Assembly (NCBI GenBank): GCA_001598975.1
Contig: BBXU01000291.1
Span: forward strand, 42,672 to 106,671
DNA: 64,000 bases
Source of the DNA: Parachlorella kessleri
Taxonomy: Eukaryota; Chlorophyta; Trebouxiophyceae; Chlorellales; Chlorellaceae
Direction of reading: 5' to 3'
Shown: positions 24,621 to 36,696 of the stretch, piece by piece
How the letters are laid out: each line of letters begins with the position of its first letter
How positions within the stretch are numbered: the first letter of the stretch is position 1
The notes under the pieces: model-generated
What the model saw: only the letters and a program-made list of their open reading frames with translations
Told to the model about the DNA's origin: nothing
Database searches by the model: none
Translations under genes and position numbers: made by a program

Positions 24621-25476
24621 TTACTCCTCAGGAGCCCGAAATCGGTGGCCCACGATGACAGACCTGCTCACTTGCACCACATTGTCTGCCACCTTGCACG
24701 ACCCCAGCTGCTCAGACAGCCGCGCCAACCCCTGGGAAGACCCCTGCCAGCTGCGGCGTGCCAGGGCCAGTTTTGTATCTGCCACCCAGCCTGCCTGCTC
24801 TGGCTCGCCGGCAGGGTTGCCAGCACCGCGGTGGCCCATAGAGAACTCCCCACTTGGCAGGAACTCCATGTAGCCAGGGTGACCTGGCGAGGGAGCCCCA
24901 AAGGCATGAACTAGTCCTTGATCTGTTGTCCATCCTGGGGAGGGGTGCTACTGAGGCACGCAGACAACCGTACATGGTCAAGCTTTGCCATAATCGCCCA
25001 GCCAATCCGGACAACAATGCCGGCCTGCTAGCAAGACGCCTGCTAGCATCCCTCCCAGCTGACACCAGAGTTTCAATGCAAGCTCGTCGGCATGCGTCTT
25101 GCTTACCAAGGCGCGACATGGCTGGTTCCCCTTCCTCCCCAGGGTATACGATCATGCGTGCCTTGATGCCCGCTGCTAGACGGTATCCCATGCCCAGCTC
25201 CCACCCTCCATCCGGAAGCTGCTTTGCCTGGCCTGCGGAAAACTACGTCAGGTATAGCAGTGAAGCGCAGACTCTCATCCCAATCGCAAACGCCTGATAA
25301 AAGAATTTGTCGAAAGCTGTCATTGGGGCATTCTATCTCCGCACAGTTGCAAGGCAAGTAGCCTAACCCACCCCTGGCCTTGGCACGTTCCAGGTGCTCA
25401 TCTACCGTCACTTTTTCTATGAAGACCTCACTGCGGCCGATGGTAAAAATCTGCCCCCCAAGTATTATAGTCTCTG
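24621..25476 (-). CDS. Unrecognised protein, 5' end not found (possibly truncated)
   Basis: Three exons join in phase on the minus strand: 25476-25372, 25232-25107 and 24934-24621 (stop), giving about 181 residues. Visible stretches are IILGGQIFTIGRSEVFIEKV, VDEHLERAKARG, DGGWELGMGYRLAAGIKARM and EFLPSGEFSMGHRGAG. I do not recognise the family. No in-frame ATG exon is visible upstream. Instead, the sequence from about 25571 onward is the duplicated upstream region of the F-box cluster, so the gene may have lost its 5' end when the cluster formed, or its first exon may be too short to see. Exon phases and a stop preceded by a conserved-looking frame support real coding sequence, but the call is moderate. 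Confidence 0.5.
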
Positions 25477-25901
25477 CTGTGGGCGCCCAAGCAGCAACCC
25501 TGCTGGCAACACTAGGGCGGAAGGTAAGCAAGAGGATTATATCTGAGCGCACGCTCTACAAAGCCTGTACTTGTACGCAGTACTTGCCGTAAGAGTTTGC
25601 CTCCGATATTCACTGTGCGACCCTCTTTAGTTCGTGGGAGCTCTCGCCAAGGGGCTGGTCCAGGCATGATCGCCCCGCTTACGCCGGTGAGAAGATTTGT
25701 AGGTAGTACGTGAGTGGGGCATGAACGTGTCGCTGCAACGAAGAGTTCTTAGTGTTGGTATGCCTCGAAGTGGCCAGCGCCTCCGCCCTCGATGCTGGGC
25801 GTGCTACCGACACACAGCTGGAAGGATGCATGTGCGAGTGTAGCTGGTGTGTACCCATCATTCCTTTGCAGCAATACAAAACACGCACATACAAGATAAA
25901 C

Positions 25902-28734
25902 ATGTCGAGAAACCCCATTCCTCAGCGGACAGGCGTGAATGCCCTCCCTGATGATGAACTGGCTCGTGTCTTGGCCTTCCTACGTCCAAGCCTGCATTAC
26001 CTTCTCGTCTGCAAGCGCTGGTGAGTGGATCAGTAGGTCCCTAGAAGGCATCAGGCTTGAAGGGCCTCCGTGGCTCGCCCTTCGACAGTGCGCCTCCTGT
26101 AAATTGCAGGTGCCGCGTGGCTGTGGATGCGTGCCCAGCCTTGTGGCGGTCTGTGCACGTTCTGGGCAGGTCTTACGGCCAGGCGGAAGGCTCTGATGCA
26201 CAGCTTGACGATCAGCCAAGCGGGAGGGAGGCAGTGCTTGCTGGCTTTGAGAATGTGGCTCCACATTTTCATCAGCTGCACTTCATATCTACCATTGACG
26301 TCAGCCTGCCGCAGGTTCCAGAGCTGCTGTCCTTGGCTGCCAACCATAGCCCACACCTGGAGAGCTTGCCGGTGGCAGGGCCTTTGGCTGACAAAGCAGC
26401 CTGCAAGATTGCACTGGAGGCAAGTGTAGCGGCGGCCGGCTGTTGATAGAGCTAAGTGGAACGAGGCTGTGCGGCAGGCCAAACCTGAACTAGCTAACCA
26501 AAAAACAGACCTGAACATGAATATAAACTGACCAAACTACTTACCTCATTGCTTCTTTAATCCCCTTCTCTTGCCCACATGTCCCTATTTGTATGTTTAG
26601 TGTCCTAGTCTTAGGTTTTTGCGCCAGACACGACGCATCTATGGCACTGTCTGCCGCTGTGGGAAGCGTTACTGATTGCAGTGTGTCTCACCCTGATGGC
26701 ACGACTGAATGAGCTGTTCCTTTAGATGTGGTGCAGCATACAGCCGGCAAGGGGGGTATTTATAGGCAGGGTTGGGAGGGAGCACGATCAGGGATGGCAA
26801 CGTAAACGGTTGCTTTTCCCAGCTTGAGCTGTAAATCCCAAGGTACACCAGGTCCATCTTCTGCATGTGTGCAGGCTGTAGGTGCCATGACTGAGTTAAA
26901 AAGCCTCAACCTCACGCCTGGGCGGTACCCCACTGGGTTGGTCCCGACGAGCTACCTGGCACCTCTGTCAGCGCTGACCCAGCTGCACAGCCTCGACCTG
27001 CAGCTTTTCATGTGCTGTGGCCCTCTCCCCGCCACCATCCTGCCCCGCCTGCAGCACCTCACACACCTGGGCTTGAGGCTTTCGTCCTCTCCATTCGGCC
27101 CAGAAGGCGTGTTTGCCTGGGGCGCTGGTGCTGCCGGCAGTCCTCGCCTCCGCTCGCTGCTGCTTTACGGCGCCCGCCTGCCACCCCAGGAAGCCACCGT
27201 GGAGAGCCTGTGCCAGCTGGAGAGCCTGTGCCTGTATGGGCTCTGCCCCACCCCGCGCAAGCTGTCCACCCTTGTGCGCGGCCTGACCGCCATCACCCAC
27301 CTGCGCCTGGGTGACGCCTACCCAGCCGACAGTGCCATGAAGAACAGGCAGCATGCCATGAACCCGGTGGACGTGGGCTGGTCCATGCAGCTACTCTCTG
27401 GCTGCACTCAGCTCGTGCAACTGGAGCTCCAGGACCATGCCTACCTTGTAGCATTGCAGCTGCCACGAGGGGCACTGCGGCAGCTCACCTACCTTTCCCT
27501 GGATATTGCAGACGTGGAGGAGGAGGTGGAGGTGCATGCCTCTTGGGCATCACTGCCCTCGCTGGCACGCCTGCGCGTGACAGCGTGAGTGCCTTGGGGG
27601 CGCGCAAATTTATGTGCTACCACGTTGAGCAGCTGCTGGACGGGCAACGCTGCATGGGCAGGAGACTTTGTATGGAACTGTCAATGCGGTCGGCATGGGA
27701 AGCATCAGGACAAACTGCCAGCCTCTCCCGTGATGCCTCCTTACACAGCACCAGTGTTCTTCCTAACCTGTCCCTTGTTGTCCTGTGCCTCCAGATGCCT
27801 CATCAGGAGTTGACAGACCAGGCAGTTTTTACTACTGATGCTTACTGCTTGATTGGCTCCATTGGTCTCAGGCTACCCAATGCGACCCTGGCCGGACTTA
27901 GAGAGCTGGACATGGGGGCATCCGTCTATGAGTGGGGGTATCAAATGGAGGAATTGCACTTCCCAGACCTGGCCCACTTGGTGGTATCTGACATAAGCTT
28001 TGAGCGGGTAAGCCATGTTAATAAGCGAGCATGTGGGTGGGATATTGGCGATTCTCACACCTTTTCGCCGTACCTCGTTAACACACTGGACCCTAAGTAC
28101 TGAACATTACTCCTGCCCTTCTAGCTCACATATCTGGCAACCCGAAGAGAAACCCAGCCGCAGAGTAGCTGTGAAAACGGCACTGCTGGAGCCTGACCCT
28201 TGCCAGTGCCAGCAGAAACACATGTGTTTAGCTGCACCAAATTACAAGCGGCGGCTTCATGTGTAAGGCATGCCGTTTTGCTGACTGCTTGGACTAGCCG
28301 GGTCACCCCAACGGGGGACTGGATGTTGCAATGCCCCTAGGTGGCAGGAACACACCAAGACCACCACGGGATCTGTCACTATTACGTTTATGCACCTGCT
28401 CACCGCCCTGCTGCTCAACTGCCACACGCAGGGCCTCCCACCGCACGACATGCTGCAGCAGCTCCGCCGGCTGACTGTCCAACATTACAGTCCTGAATGG
28501 AGGCGCGGGCCCAACATCAAGGAACTGCCCAGCGCCCTGGCCCAGGCAACCTCGCTGGAGGTGCTGGACCTGCGGGGCTGCTACAATTTGCAGCTGCGCA
28601 AGGCTGATGCCGAGTTGCTCAACCAGCTGACGAGCCTGCGTGTCTTGGAGGTGGCTTACCCTCAGGAGCCGGAGGTGGTGGCATACTTGTGTGCTCAGGT
28701 GCCACATGTACGTCTGGTGGAAGAGGGGCTGTGA
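25902..28734 (+). CDS. F-box/leucine-rich-repeat protein, copy 1 (intact)
   Basis: Exons 25902-26020, 26110-26419, 26875-27584, 27749-28007 and 28432-28734 close in phase to 566 residues. Residues 15-50 form an F-box (LPDDELARVLAFL, LLVCKRWCRVAV, LWRSVHV), which in this family binds SKP1 in an SCF ubiquitin ligase. The rest is leucine-rich repeats of the plant/FBXL kind (LTQLHSLDLQLF, LPRLQHLTHLGLRL, LRQLTYLSLDI, ATSLEVLDLRGC) and presumably binds the substrate. Intron 2 has a GC donor (gcaagt at 26420). It heads the tandem array. The substrate is unknown. Confidence 0.9.
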
Positions 28735-29455
28735 ATCGGCTGTGGCCTGTGGTTTTCTATAGGACTGTGTTTCCAGCTACGGCTGGGGGAGCCACCTGGG
28801 GTTGATCTGTTGGTTGATGGCTCCAGGTGGCGGGCCAGGCTCAAACATGGGATGGAAGCCTCCTTCGGTTGTTTTGCAAGTAGAAGATTGCACCTTCTCC
28901 AAGGGACATTGCCAAGCTGGCTTAGAGCGGTGGAACGGCTTTCTTGACGCAGGTCGGCAGCGTCTGCAAGCTCAGTATAAGTAAAGGATGCACCATTTCC
29001 CAACGGATGTTGCCCACTCTTGCCTATCCATGCATGTGACTTCGATGTGAAAGTGTGATGCACTTGGCGTACACAGTTTACCTAGTTCGCAATAATTGCC
29101 GTAGCAGTTTGACACCGATATTGATTGTGCGGCCCCCTTTTCCCTCGTGAAGCTCTCGCCAGGGTCCTGGCACAGGCATGATCGGTCTCCGCTTACGCCG
29201 CTAAGCATAGTTGTATATAGGGCAGGTCAGAGCTATATAAAGATCTTCCACGTGTCTCCCTGGAAGAAAGCGTTCTCCATGTTGGTATGCCTCAGAAGTG
29301 GCCAGCGCCTCCGCCCTCGATGCTGGGCGTGCTACCGACAGCTGGATAGAATCCCACCGCAATCCCATGGCAGTGCGAGCGTGCAGTACCCATCATTCCA
29401 TGGTAGTACCCATCATTGCATTAAGACAACATAGCACGTTTATAAACAAGACACC
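28735..29455. promoter_or_regulatory. Spacer and promoter of F-box copy 2
   Basis: About 720 bp. The distal half (from about 29081) is a diverged copy of the region upstream of copy 1. A TATA-like TATATAA lies at 29234-29240, about 220 bp before the ATG. The corresponding place upstream of copy 1 lacks it. Confidence 0.45.
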
Positions 29456-32058
29456 ATGTCGGGGGAAGCTAGCCGTCACAAGACAGGCGTGCACGTCCTG
29501 CCTGATAACGAATTGGCTTATATTTTTTCCTTCCTACGCCCAAGCCTGCACGTCATGCTCGTCTGCCAAAACTGGTAAGCGGAGCTCAGAAAGTCGCTGA
29601 TACTTCAGCCCTGAAGCCCTCCCTTCGCTCCGTCCTTCGACAGGCAGTGCGTCCACTGTAAACCACAGGTGCCGCGTGACTGTGGAAGCGTGCCCAGCCT
29701 GGTGGCGGTCCGTGCACGTTTCAGGCAGACCTTATAAGCGGGTGGAAGGCTCTATGGCACAAGAGATACAAGAGCTTGACGACGACGATCACGACGACCA
29801 GTCAAGCGGCAGGGAGGCAGTGTCCTTCTCACAGCCTGCTGTGCTTGCTGGCTTCAAGAGAGTGGCTCTGCATTTCCATGAGCTACAAATCACTCATGCC
29901 AGCGACATCATTCTGCCACTCGCTCCAGAGCTGCTGGGGTTGGCGGCCAGCCGTAGCCCGCACCTGGAGAGCTTAACATTGGCAGGGGGTTTGGCCGACG
30001 AACAAGCCTGCAGGGCTGCACTGGAGGCAAGTGTGTCTCATCCACAAAAAGCATGACATATTCAGCAGTGGTCCTTTGACGCTCCCCAGACAGCCAGCAC
30101 TGGTGGTGAGATAAGCAGGCATTGGCAGGGAACGCGGGCAGGGGTGGCAACGTGTGGGATACCCAAATTGTTATAAACTTTCGAGGCCCATCGGGTCTGT
30201 CATGCATGTCTGTGCAGGCTATAGGTGCCATGACTGAGTTGAAATGCCTGGAGCTCGAGCCTCGGCTGAATCGCGGCGGGCTTGTCTCAGCGAGCTACCT
30301 GGCACCTCTGTCGGCCCTGACCCAGCTGCGCAGCCTGGACCTACAGCTGTTCATGTGCTGCGGCCCTCTCCCCGCCACCATCCTGCCCCGCCTGCAGCAC
30401 CTCACACACCTGGGCTTGTTCCTGTCAGCCTCTCCATCCAGCCCCGAAGGCGTGGTTGGCTGGGGCGCCGGTGCCGCCGGCAGTCCCCGCCTCCGCTCTC
30501 TGATTCTTTACGACGCCCGCCTGCCGCCCGAGGAAGCCACCGTGGCCAGCCTTGGCCAGCTGGAGGTTCTGCGCGTGTTGGGCCTCTGCCCCACCCCTCG
30601 CCACCTGTCCACCCTTGTGCGCAGCCTGACGGCCCTCACCTACCTGCGGCTGGGTGACGCCTACCCAGCGGACAGTGCAGAGGAGGTCAGGGAGCCTGGC
30701 CTCAACAAGTTGGACTTGGACTGGTCCATGCAGTTGGTCTCTGGCTGCAGGCAGCTAGCGCGCCTTGAGCTTCTGGAGCATGCCGAGCTTGTGAGCTTGC
30801 AGCTGCCACGAGGGGCACTGCGGCAGCTCACATACCTGGCCCTGGAATATGAAGACGTGGAGGACGTGGAGGAGCTAGAGGTGCACGCCTCTTGGGCCTC
30901 CCTGTCCTCGCTGGCATGCCTGCGCTTGACAGTGTGAGTTAGTCGAGGGTGCAGAGGTTTGTGGTGTCAACTTTATGACATGTTGAGCTGCTGCTGGAAG
31001 GGCGGCCTTGCCTAAGCAGCAGACTTTAAGTAGACCTGCCCGTGCAATCAGCATCATGGTCGGTATGGGAAAGGTGGGCATGGGGAGCATCAGACTTGCT
31101 AGCCTCACCGGTGACGCCTCCCCCACTCAGTGCCAGTGTGCTTGCTGATCTATTCCTTGTCGAGGTGTCCTCTGGATGCCTCAGCGAGGTGCTGGGAGAC
31201 AAGGCAGCCGACGCAGCTTACATTACTGATGCTTACTGCTTGCTTGGCTGCAGGGAGCTGAGGCTGCCCAACGCAACTCTAGCTGGGCTCAGAGAGCTGG
31301 ATGTGGGGGCAACTCTATATGATTTGGGGGACGACGAGGACCCGCTGCACTGCCCAGACCTCACCCACTTGGTGGTGTCTGATATCAGCTTGGTCAACCG
31401 TAGGAGGGTAAGCCAAGGCGACGAGGAGACTTGAACGCGTGGGGCGTTGGCAATCCCCACGTTACTCCTGGCTTGCTGCCTTGCGACACTGGCAATCACA
31501 AGGCAAACCTCAGCCGCAGTTTAGCTGTGGATTGGCGCTGTGCTTGGCCTAACCCTTCCCAATGCCAGCAGGAGTGCATGTTACCTGCACCAATCAACAA
31601 CCGGCGGCTCCATGCTAGACATGCCGCGTTGCTTGCCTGCCAGGCCGTCAGACATCCCAAAGGGGGACTGCCTGTTTTTATGCCCTAGGTGCCAGGAACT
31701 CAGCAAGACCGTGCACCTATCGTTGAAGCATGTACGCACCTTCTTGCGTGCTGCTCACCTGCGCTACACGCAGGGCCTCCCACCGCAGCACATGCTGCAA
31801 CAGCTCCGCCGGCTGACTGTCCAGCATTATGGCCACGGATGGCTGCGCGACTCCGGATTAATGGGGGTGCCCAGCAGCCTGGCCCAGGCAACCTCGCTGG
31901 AGGTGCTGGACATGAGGGGCTGCCGCGAGTTGCAGCTGCGCAAGGCTGATGCCGAGTTGCTGAGCCAAGCCTGCACACCTTGGAGGTGGCTAAGCCTCAG
32001 GAGCCGGAGGTGGTGGCACACTTGCGTGCTCAGGTGCCACATGTGCGTCTGGTGGTAA
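29456..32058 (+). CDS. F-box/leucine-rich-repeat protein, copy 2 (frameshifted C terminus)
   Basis: Exons 29456-29574, 29669-30026, 30218-30933, 31131-31407 and 31774-32058 close in phase to 584 residues. The F-box is LPDNELAYIFSFL with LVCQNWCRVTV and WWRSVHV. Compared with copy 1, exon 2 gains an acidic insertion (ELDDDDHDDQ). Repeats such as LTQLRSLDLQLF and LRQLTYLALEY follow. In the last exon a net 7-bp deletion near 31965 shifts the frame. The final repeat is replaced by a Trp/Arg/Cys-rich tail (WRWLSLRSRRWWHTC) ending at TAA 32056-32058, where copy 1 reads a normal LRR end. Downstream, the old frame is still recognisable to about 32068. Intron 2 has a GC donor (30027). The F-box and most repeats remain, so function may persist. 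Confidence 0.8.
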
Positions 32059-33134
32059 AAGGGTCGTGAAGATACTCTTTTGCCTGGGGGTTGTTACAGA
32101 ATTGTGATCACTGCTACAGCAACGGGGGCCACCTGGGATAGATGTGTTGATTGCTTGGCCCCAGGAAGCGCGGCACCTTGAAACACCAAGCTGGAGGGCA
32201 CGTTTCTTGCAAGTAGGATGGGACCCCATATAAGCGGTGATGTGACTTATATGAAAAGGTTTTGCAGTGCAGACAGCTCGCATGGTGGAAGAGGTGCACA
32301 CTTTCCACTAGCCCTTTTTCCTTTTTTAATCCTTGTTGCCTGCCCCTGCATTTATTTGTAGTTGTATTATGGAAGTATGTTATACTCGGAGTTCTATGGA
32401 AAAGTTGGAATACTCATGCAAGTTGTGGTGCAACTACCATTAGCAACTTTATGCGCTGCTGGGCAGGCAAAGGGCAGGTTGAAGAGGTAAGCGCACTCTG
32501 CTGTGGTGGTAGCCCAGCCACAGCATTATACAGGGCGGGTTGTTTAGGTCCTTGATTCCTTGCAAACAAGTTCTGACAGCAACAAAGGCGGCTCGTTTAG
32601 TGAGGTGCAATACACATTTGGATCCGCCTTTAACGTGGCTGCCGTGTTCTCCAGCCCCGTCCCTCCCTGTTGGGAGTCTTAAGAGTCATTGGCACAGTGG
32701 AGCACATTTCCTGTTGGATTGCTTGGCACTGTTGGCTTGGCAGCATCCCATACGCTCTGTTCCTGACGTCTTTGCCAGCGGGTGAGGGGAGTTAGGAAAG
32801 TTTTGCTTTCAACCGGTTTCTCCGCTGATGCTGCTGCAGCTCCTCCCGGCGCCACTACAACAAGAAATCTAGCATCTGGATAGACGCCAGCTTGCGTTGC
32901 TGACTGCGGTGACATGTGGCCTTGTTGCCTCAGTCTGTGCTTTGGATGCTGAGCTCTTTCCGTAGTCCTTTAAACCGCGGCTAGCCGTGCATCTTTGTGC
33001 ATGCTCCACATTGTATCTGCCATCGTTCGACACCAGCAAGGCAACAGGCATTCTCAACCAGGGAAGCTAAGTGCACTTAGCATCCCTCACAGCCTGATCA
33101 CACTACCTGCACCCAAACGCCAAGCAAAGCCGTC
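32059..33134. other. Spacer between F-box copies 2 and 3
   Basis: About 1.1 kb of lower-GC sequence. The last ~130 bp (from about 33000) match the region just upstream of copy 4. No coding exon is recognised. Confidence 0.5.
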
Positions 33135-35566
33135 ATGGCGAGAGGCCGCCATCAGATGAGCTTTGGAAGCCTTCCTGACGAGTGCTTGGCCGAAATCTTC
33201 AGCTATCTACGCAACTTGGACATGCTCCTTGTTTGCAAGCGCTGGTAAGGCGGAGTTCGAGCCCACTGCGTAGTTCAGTTGTGTAGGCTGCAGTTAGACG
33301 TCCTCCTTGCGCGTGCAGGTGCCGGGTGGGCCTGGAGAACTGCCCTGCCTGGTGGCGGTCGGTGCAGGTTTTTGGCGGAGCTTACAGTTTGAAGGTCCAA
33401 CAACATGGGGCCTTAAGCAGAAGGACCGCAGCGAGGCAGTGCCGCTGTCTCTACTGAAGCCTGCCGTGCTGGCTGGCTTTGCGAAGGTCGCTCCCCACAT
33501 TCGGCAGCTCGACTTCAGCAACATCAGCGATGAGCTGGAGCCTCTAATTCCCCAGCTGCTGGAAGTAGCCGCCAGGTACAGCCTCAGGCTGGAGAGGGTG
33601 GAGCAGCCAATAGTACTGGCTGGCAAGAATGCCTGCAAGATGGCCTTCAAGGTAAATATGCCAATTCTGTTAATTATACTTGCTTGTGCTCAAGGTTGTT
33701 TGCCTCTTAGGCACACCACCAGCTCTTACCTGACGCAAGCGACAGCCGTCCACGCAGCAACAAGCAATCCTTGCAGTATAACTACCTTGCGCCGGTGACC
33801 GCTGTCACAGAGTACTGAGCACCATGGGCCTGCATGCCCTGCAGGCTATTGGGACCAGGAGCGCCCTGGAGAGCCTTGTCTTTGACCCCATGTCACCACA
33901 GTCTGGTGGTGTTCCTCTGAGCTATCTGACCCCTCTGTCAGCCCTCACCCAGCTGTGCCACCTGGACATGTGCCTTGTCGGCTGCCATGGCAGCCTGCCG
34001 CCCACCATCCTGCCCCGCCTACAATGCCTCACGCACCTGGGCCTCCACTTCGCAGCCCCCACAAAGGGTCCGCCGCAGCGGGTCAGCTGGGGCGGTGGCG
34101 CTCTTGACAGCGCACGCCTGCATGTCCTGCGGCTCTCTAATGCCTGGCTTCCACCCGAAGAGGCTACCCTTGCCAGCCTTGGGCAGTTGGAAGAGCTGCA
34201 GCTGCTGGAGGCCTGCCTTGTCCCAACAGCGCTGCCCACAGTGTTGCATTGCCTGTCAGGCTTGACTTGCCTGGAACTGGGCGAGGTCCGCATGGGAGAC
34301 AAGAGGCTCCCACGAGGCCATGCAGGGGCTAGTGTCTCCGATGACGCGTGGTACTTGCACCTGGTTACCGGCTGCAGCCAGCTGCGGGAATTGAAGCTCT
34401 CCAGGGCAGCTTTACTACGGCTGCAGACCCCGCCTGGAGCCCTGCAGCACCTATCTACTTTGAGCATAGACGACCCGCGTTGAATGCAGAAGTTGCACAT
34501 AGCTGGCTCCTGGGCAACACTGCCCTCGCTGGTGTGCCTGCGGCTGGCAGGGTGCGTTGGCCTGGCTTGGCTTCCTGTGTGTTGCCATTGGCCTACCAAG
34601 CCTGCAGTCACGCTGCCAGTGCAGTCTGGAACAGAGCCGATGTAGCAGCTTGTCTGGGGGGAATAGTAAGGGATGTTGCAAGTCTAGCGCTTTTACTAGC
34701 AAGTCTGCTGGCTAGCATCCCTTTGCCAGATATGACACCCTGGCCTTTGGAATGCATTACACCGCCTTCAGTGGACACTACTATCTTGTCGCTCAGTGGG
34801 CTTTGGAGCCATGAAGGATGGCTCGTTGGTGATCTGCTGCAGGCTCGCAGTGGGCGGCATCGCCTGCCCTAGCGGGAGCCTGGCGGGCATCGAAGTGCTG
34901 GATATGGGGGCCTTTGAGTTTGACTGGGAGCACTGTCAGCTGACCTTCCCACACCTGACGTGGCTTGCAATGACCGAGTCCAGCCTGCACCGGGTAAGCT
35001 GTCAGCACTAGGGAGGCATCCAACCCTTGGGTTGACAATGGTTGGCATCCTACTCTTAGGTTGGCCACTGGGTTTTCAGGACCGTTAACAGCCGCAGCCG
35101 CTGGCCGCCAAATTGTGCTGCCTGCTGGAAGCTACCTTCAATGCTTTCACTGCAGCACTGGCTGCTGTCCTGTCACCATTCCCAGCACACGTAAATATGT
35201 GCAGCTGTGCCCCACCAGCCAGCACCAACTACCCTAACTGTGCAGGAACCCCCACCCAAGCGCATCCTGCGGCGGCTGCGCCACCTGTCTTTGCAGCCCT
35301 CGTTTGTCCGCTATGGTCGGCAGGCAGGCCTGGAGCATTTCCCTAGGAACCTGTCCCAGGCAACCTCACTTGAGGTGCTGGACCTAAGCAGTTGTGGCCA
35401 GGTAGAGCTACGTGAGGTCGATGCTGATGCATTGGCAGATGAAGAGCAGATGAAGAGTCTCAAGCGCCTTGCGGTAAACGTGTACCAGGAGCCAGAGGTC
35501 ATGGACTTCTTGCGCAAGCAGCTGCCTGAGCTGGAGATTGTCGAGGTTGAATCTGTGCTGCGGTAG
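33135..35566 (+). pseudogene. F-box/leucine-rich-repeat pseudogene, copy 3
   Basis: Exon-equivalents 33135-33244, 33319-33651, 33845-34551, 34797-34993 and 35246-35566 align with copy 4. Three lesions are visible. (a) Exon 2 lacks one G at about 33391 (333 versus 334 bp), throwing the F-box and the rest out of frame. (b) Exon 3 has an in-frame TGA at 34481-34483 where copy 4 has CGC (Arg). (c) Exon 4 is one base longer (197 versus 196 bp). The F-box start (GSLPDECLAEIFSYL, LLVCKRW) and the repeats (LTQLCHLDMCLVGC, ATSLEVLDLSSC) are otherwise preserved. The pattern fits recent loss of function. The second intron has an ordinary GT donor (gtaaat), unlike the other three copies. Confidence 0.88.
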
Positions 35567-36696
35567 ACAAATGCTGGAGCTGGCGGAGTGGGTCCTTGAC
35601 GACTCTGCTGTTCAGTACCGTACATGGAAGCTGAGTGTGCTCATAGCCGAGCTGGGGCAGCCTGAAGCCATTTCCCCCCTAGTGCACTTCTCCATTCGAC
35701 TCGAAATAGGGGAGACTAGCTGCAAGCCTGAAACCCCTCCTAGCTTGCCCTGCCTCTTTATGAAATTTATAATGCGAATATCTCCTCACCCTGTAATGCT
35801 TACTGCTGACTTACCAGCGCAGCGTTGCCTCGAGGATTTGACTACTGCAGCAGCCTGGCAAGCAAAGGGACAATACCCCACCGGGGGGTGCTCGGACTAG
35901 ATCCTGATATCAACTCCATGGGCCATGTCCACATTGCCATGGCTGTAGTGCAGCCAAGGCTGCCATGTATGGGCTCTAAGTTTCATGTGCCGACTTGAGC
36001 GTGTGCCTCTCACACCCACCGTGGAACCTTTTAACCATTACTCTCCCGGTCCTGACGTTCAACCACCAGAATCACACAGGCTCTCTTGTATCAGTTTCTA
36101 CAGCTTTTTGCTCCCCGTCTTCTTTGGCCGCGCAAGCCACTTGCAAGGGAGGTGCCACCCGAGTTTGGGACCAAACGGCTGCAAACTGGGGCCTTACGGA
36201 CACCATTCCCACGGCGACAGGGTCGTTTCCTGAGGCAGGATGCCCTGCCCGGCACTGTGCAACTCAGTTTGGATATAGTGGAGGCTGATCTCAAATCTCG
36301 CCTCCGGTTGTTGTGCATGGTTGTTGTGCCTTTGGTATGCCATAAATGTACGCCCAGCTTGGGGTTGGGTGCAGACAATGTCTGTTGGGGTTGGGTGCAG
36401 ACAAAATGTCTTTTCGCTAAATCTGGCTGTATGCTGCAATTAGGTGGCAATGTGGGCGGCACGGTAGAATTGCTGCATGATTCAATGCCAGCGCCTCGTT
36501 TGCGCGCGTGCTTTGCATGCTGAAGGTCGATTCTCAAAAATCACGGCTGCTTTGTGCATGCTTCACACATGGCTTCACATTGTATCTGCCATCGTTCAAA
36601 ACCAGCAAGGCAACAGGCAATCTCAACCAGGGATGACTTTCTCTTAGCCTACAGCCTGATCACGCTACCTGCACCCAAACGCCAGGCAAAGCCGTC
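35567..36696. other. Spacer between F-box copies 3 and 4
   Basis: About 1.1 kb. The first ~400 bp resemble the region after copy 4. The last ~130 bp resemble the region before copy 3. Nothing coding is recognised. Confidence 0.5.
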
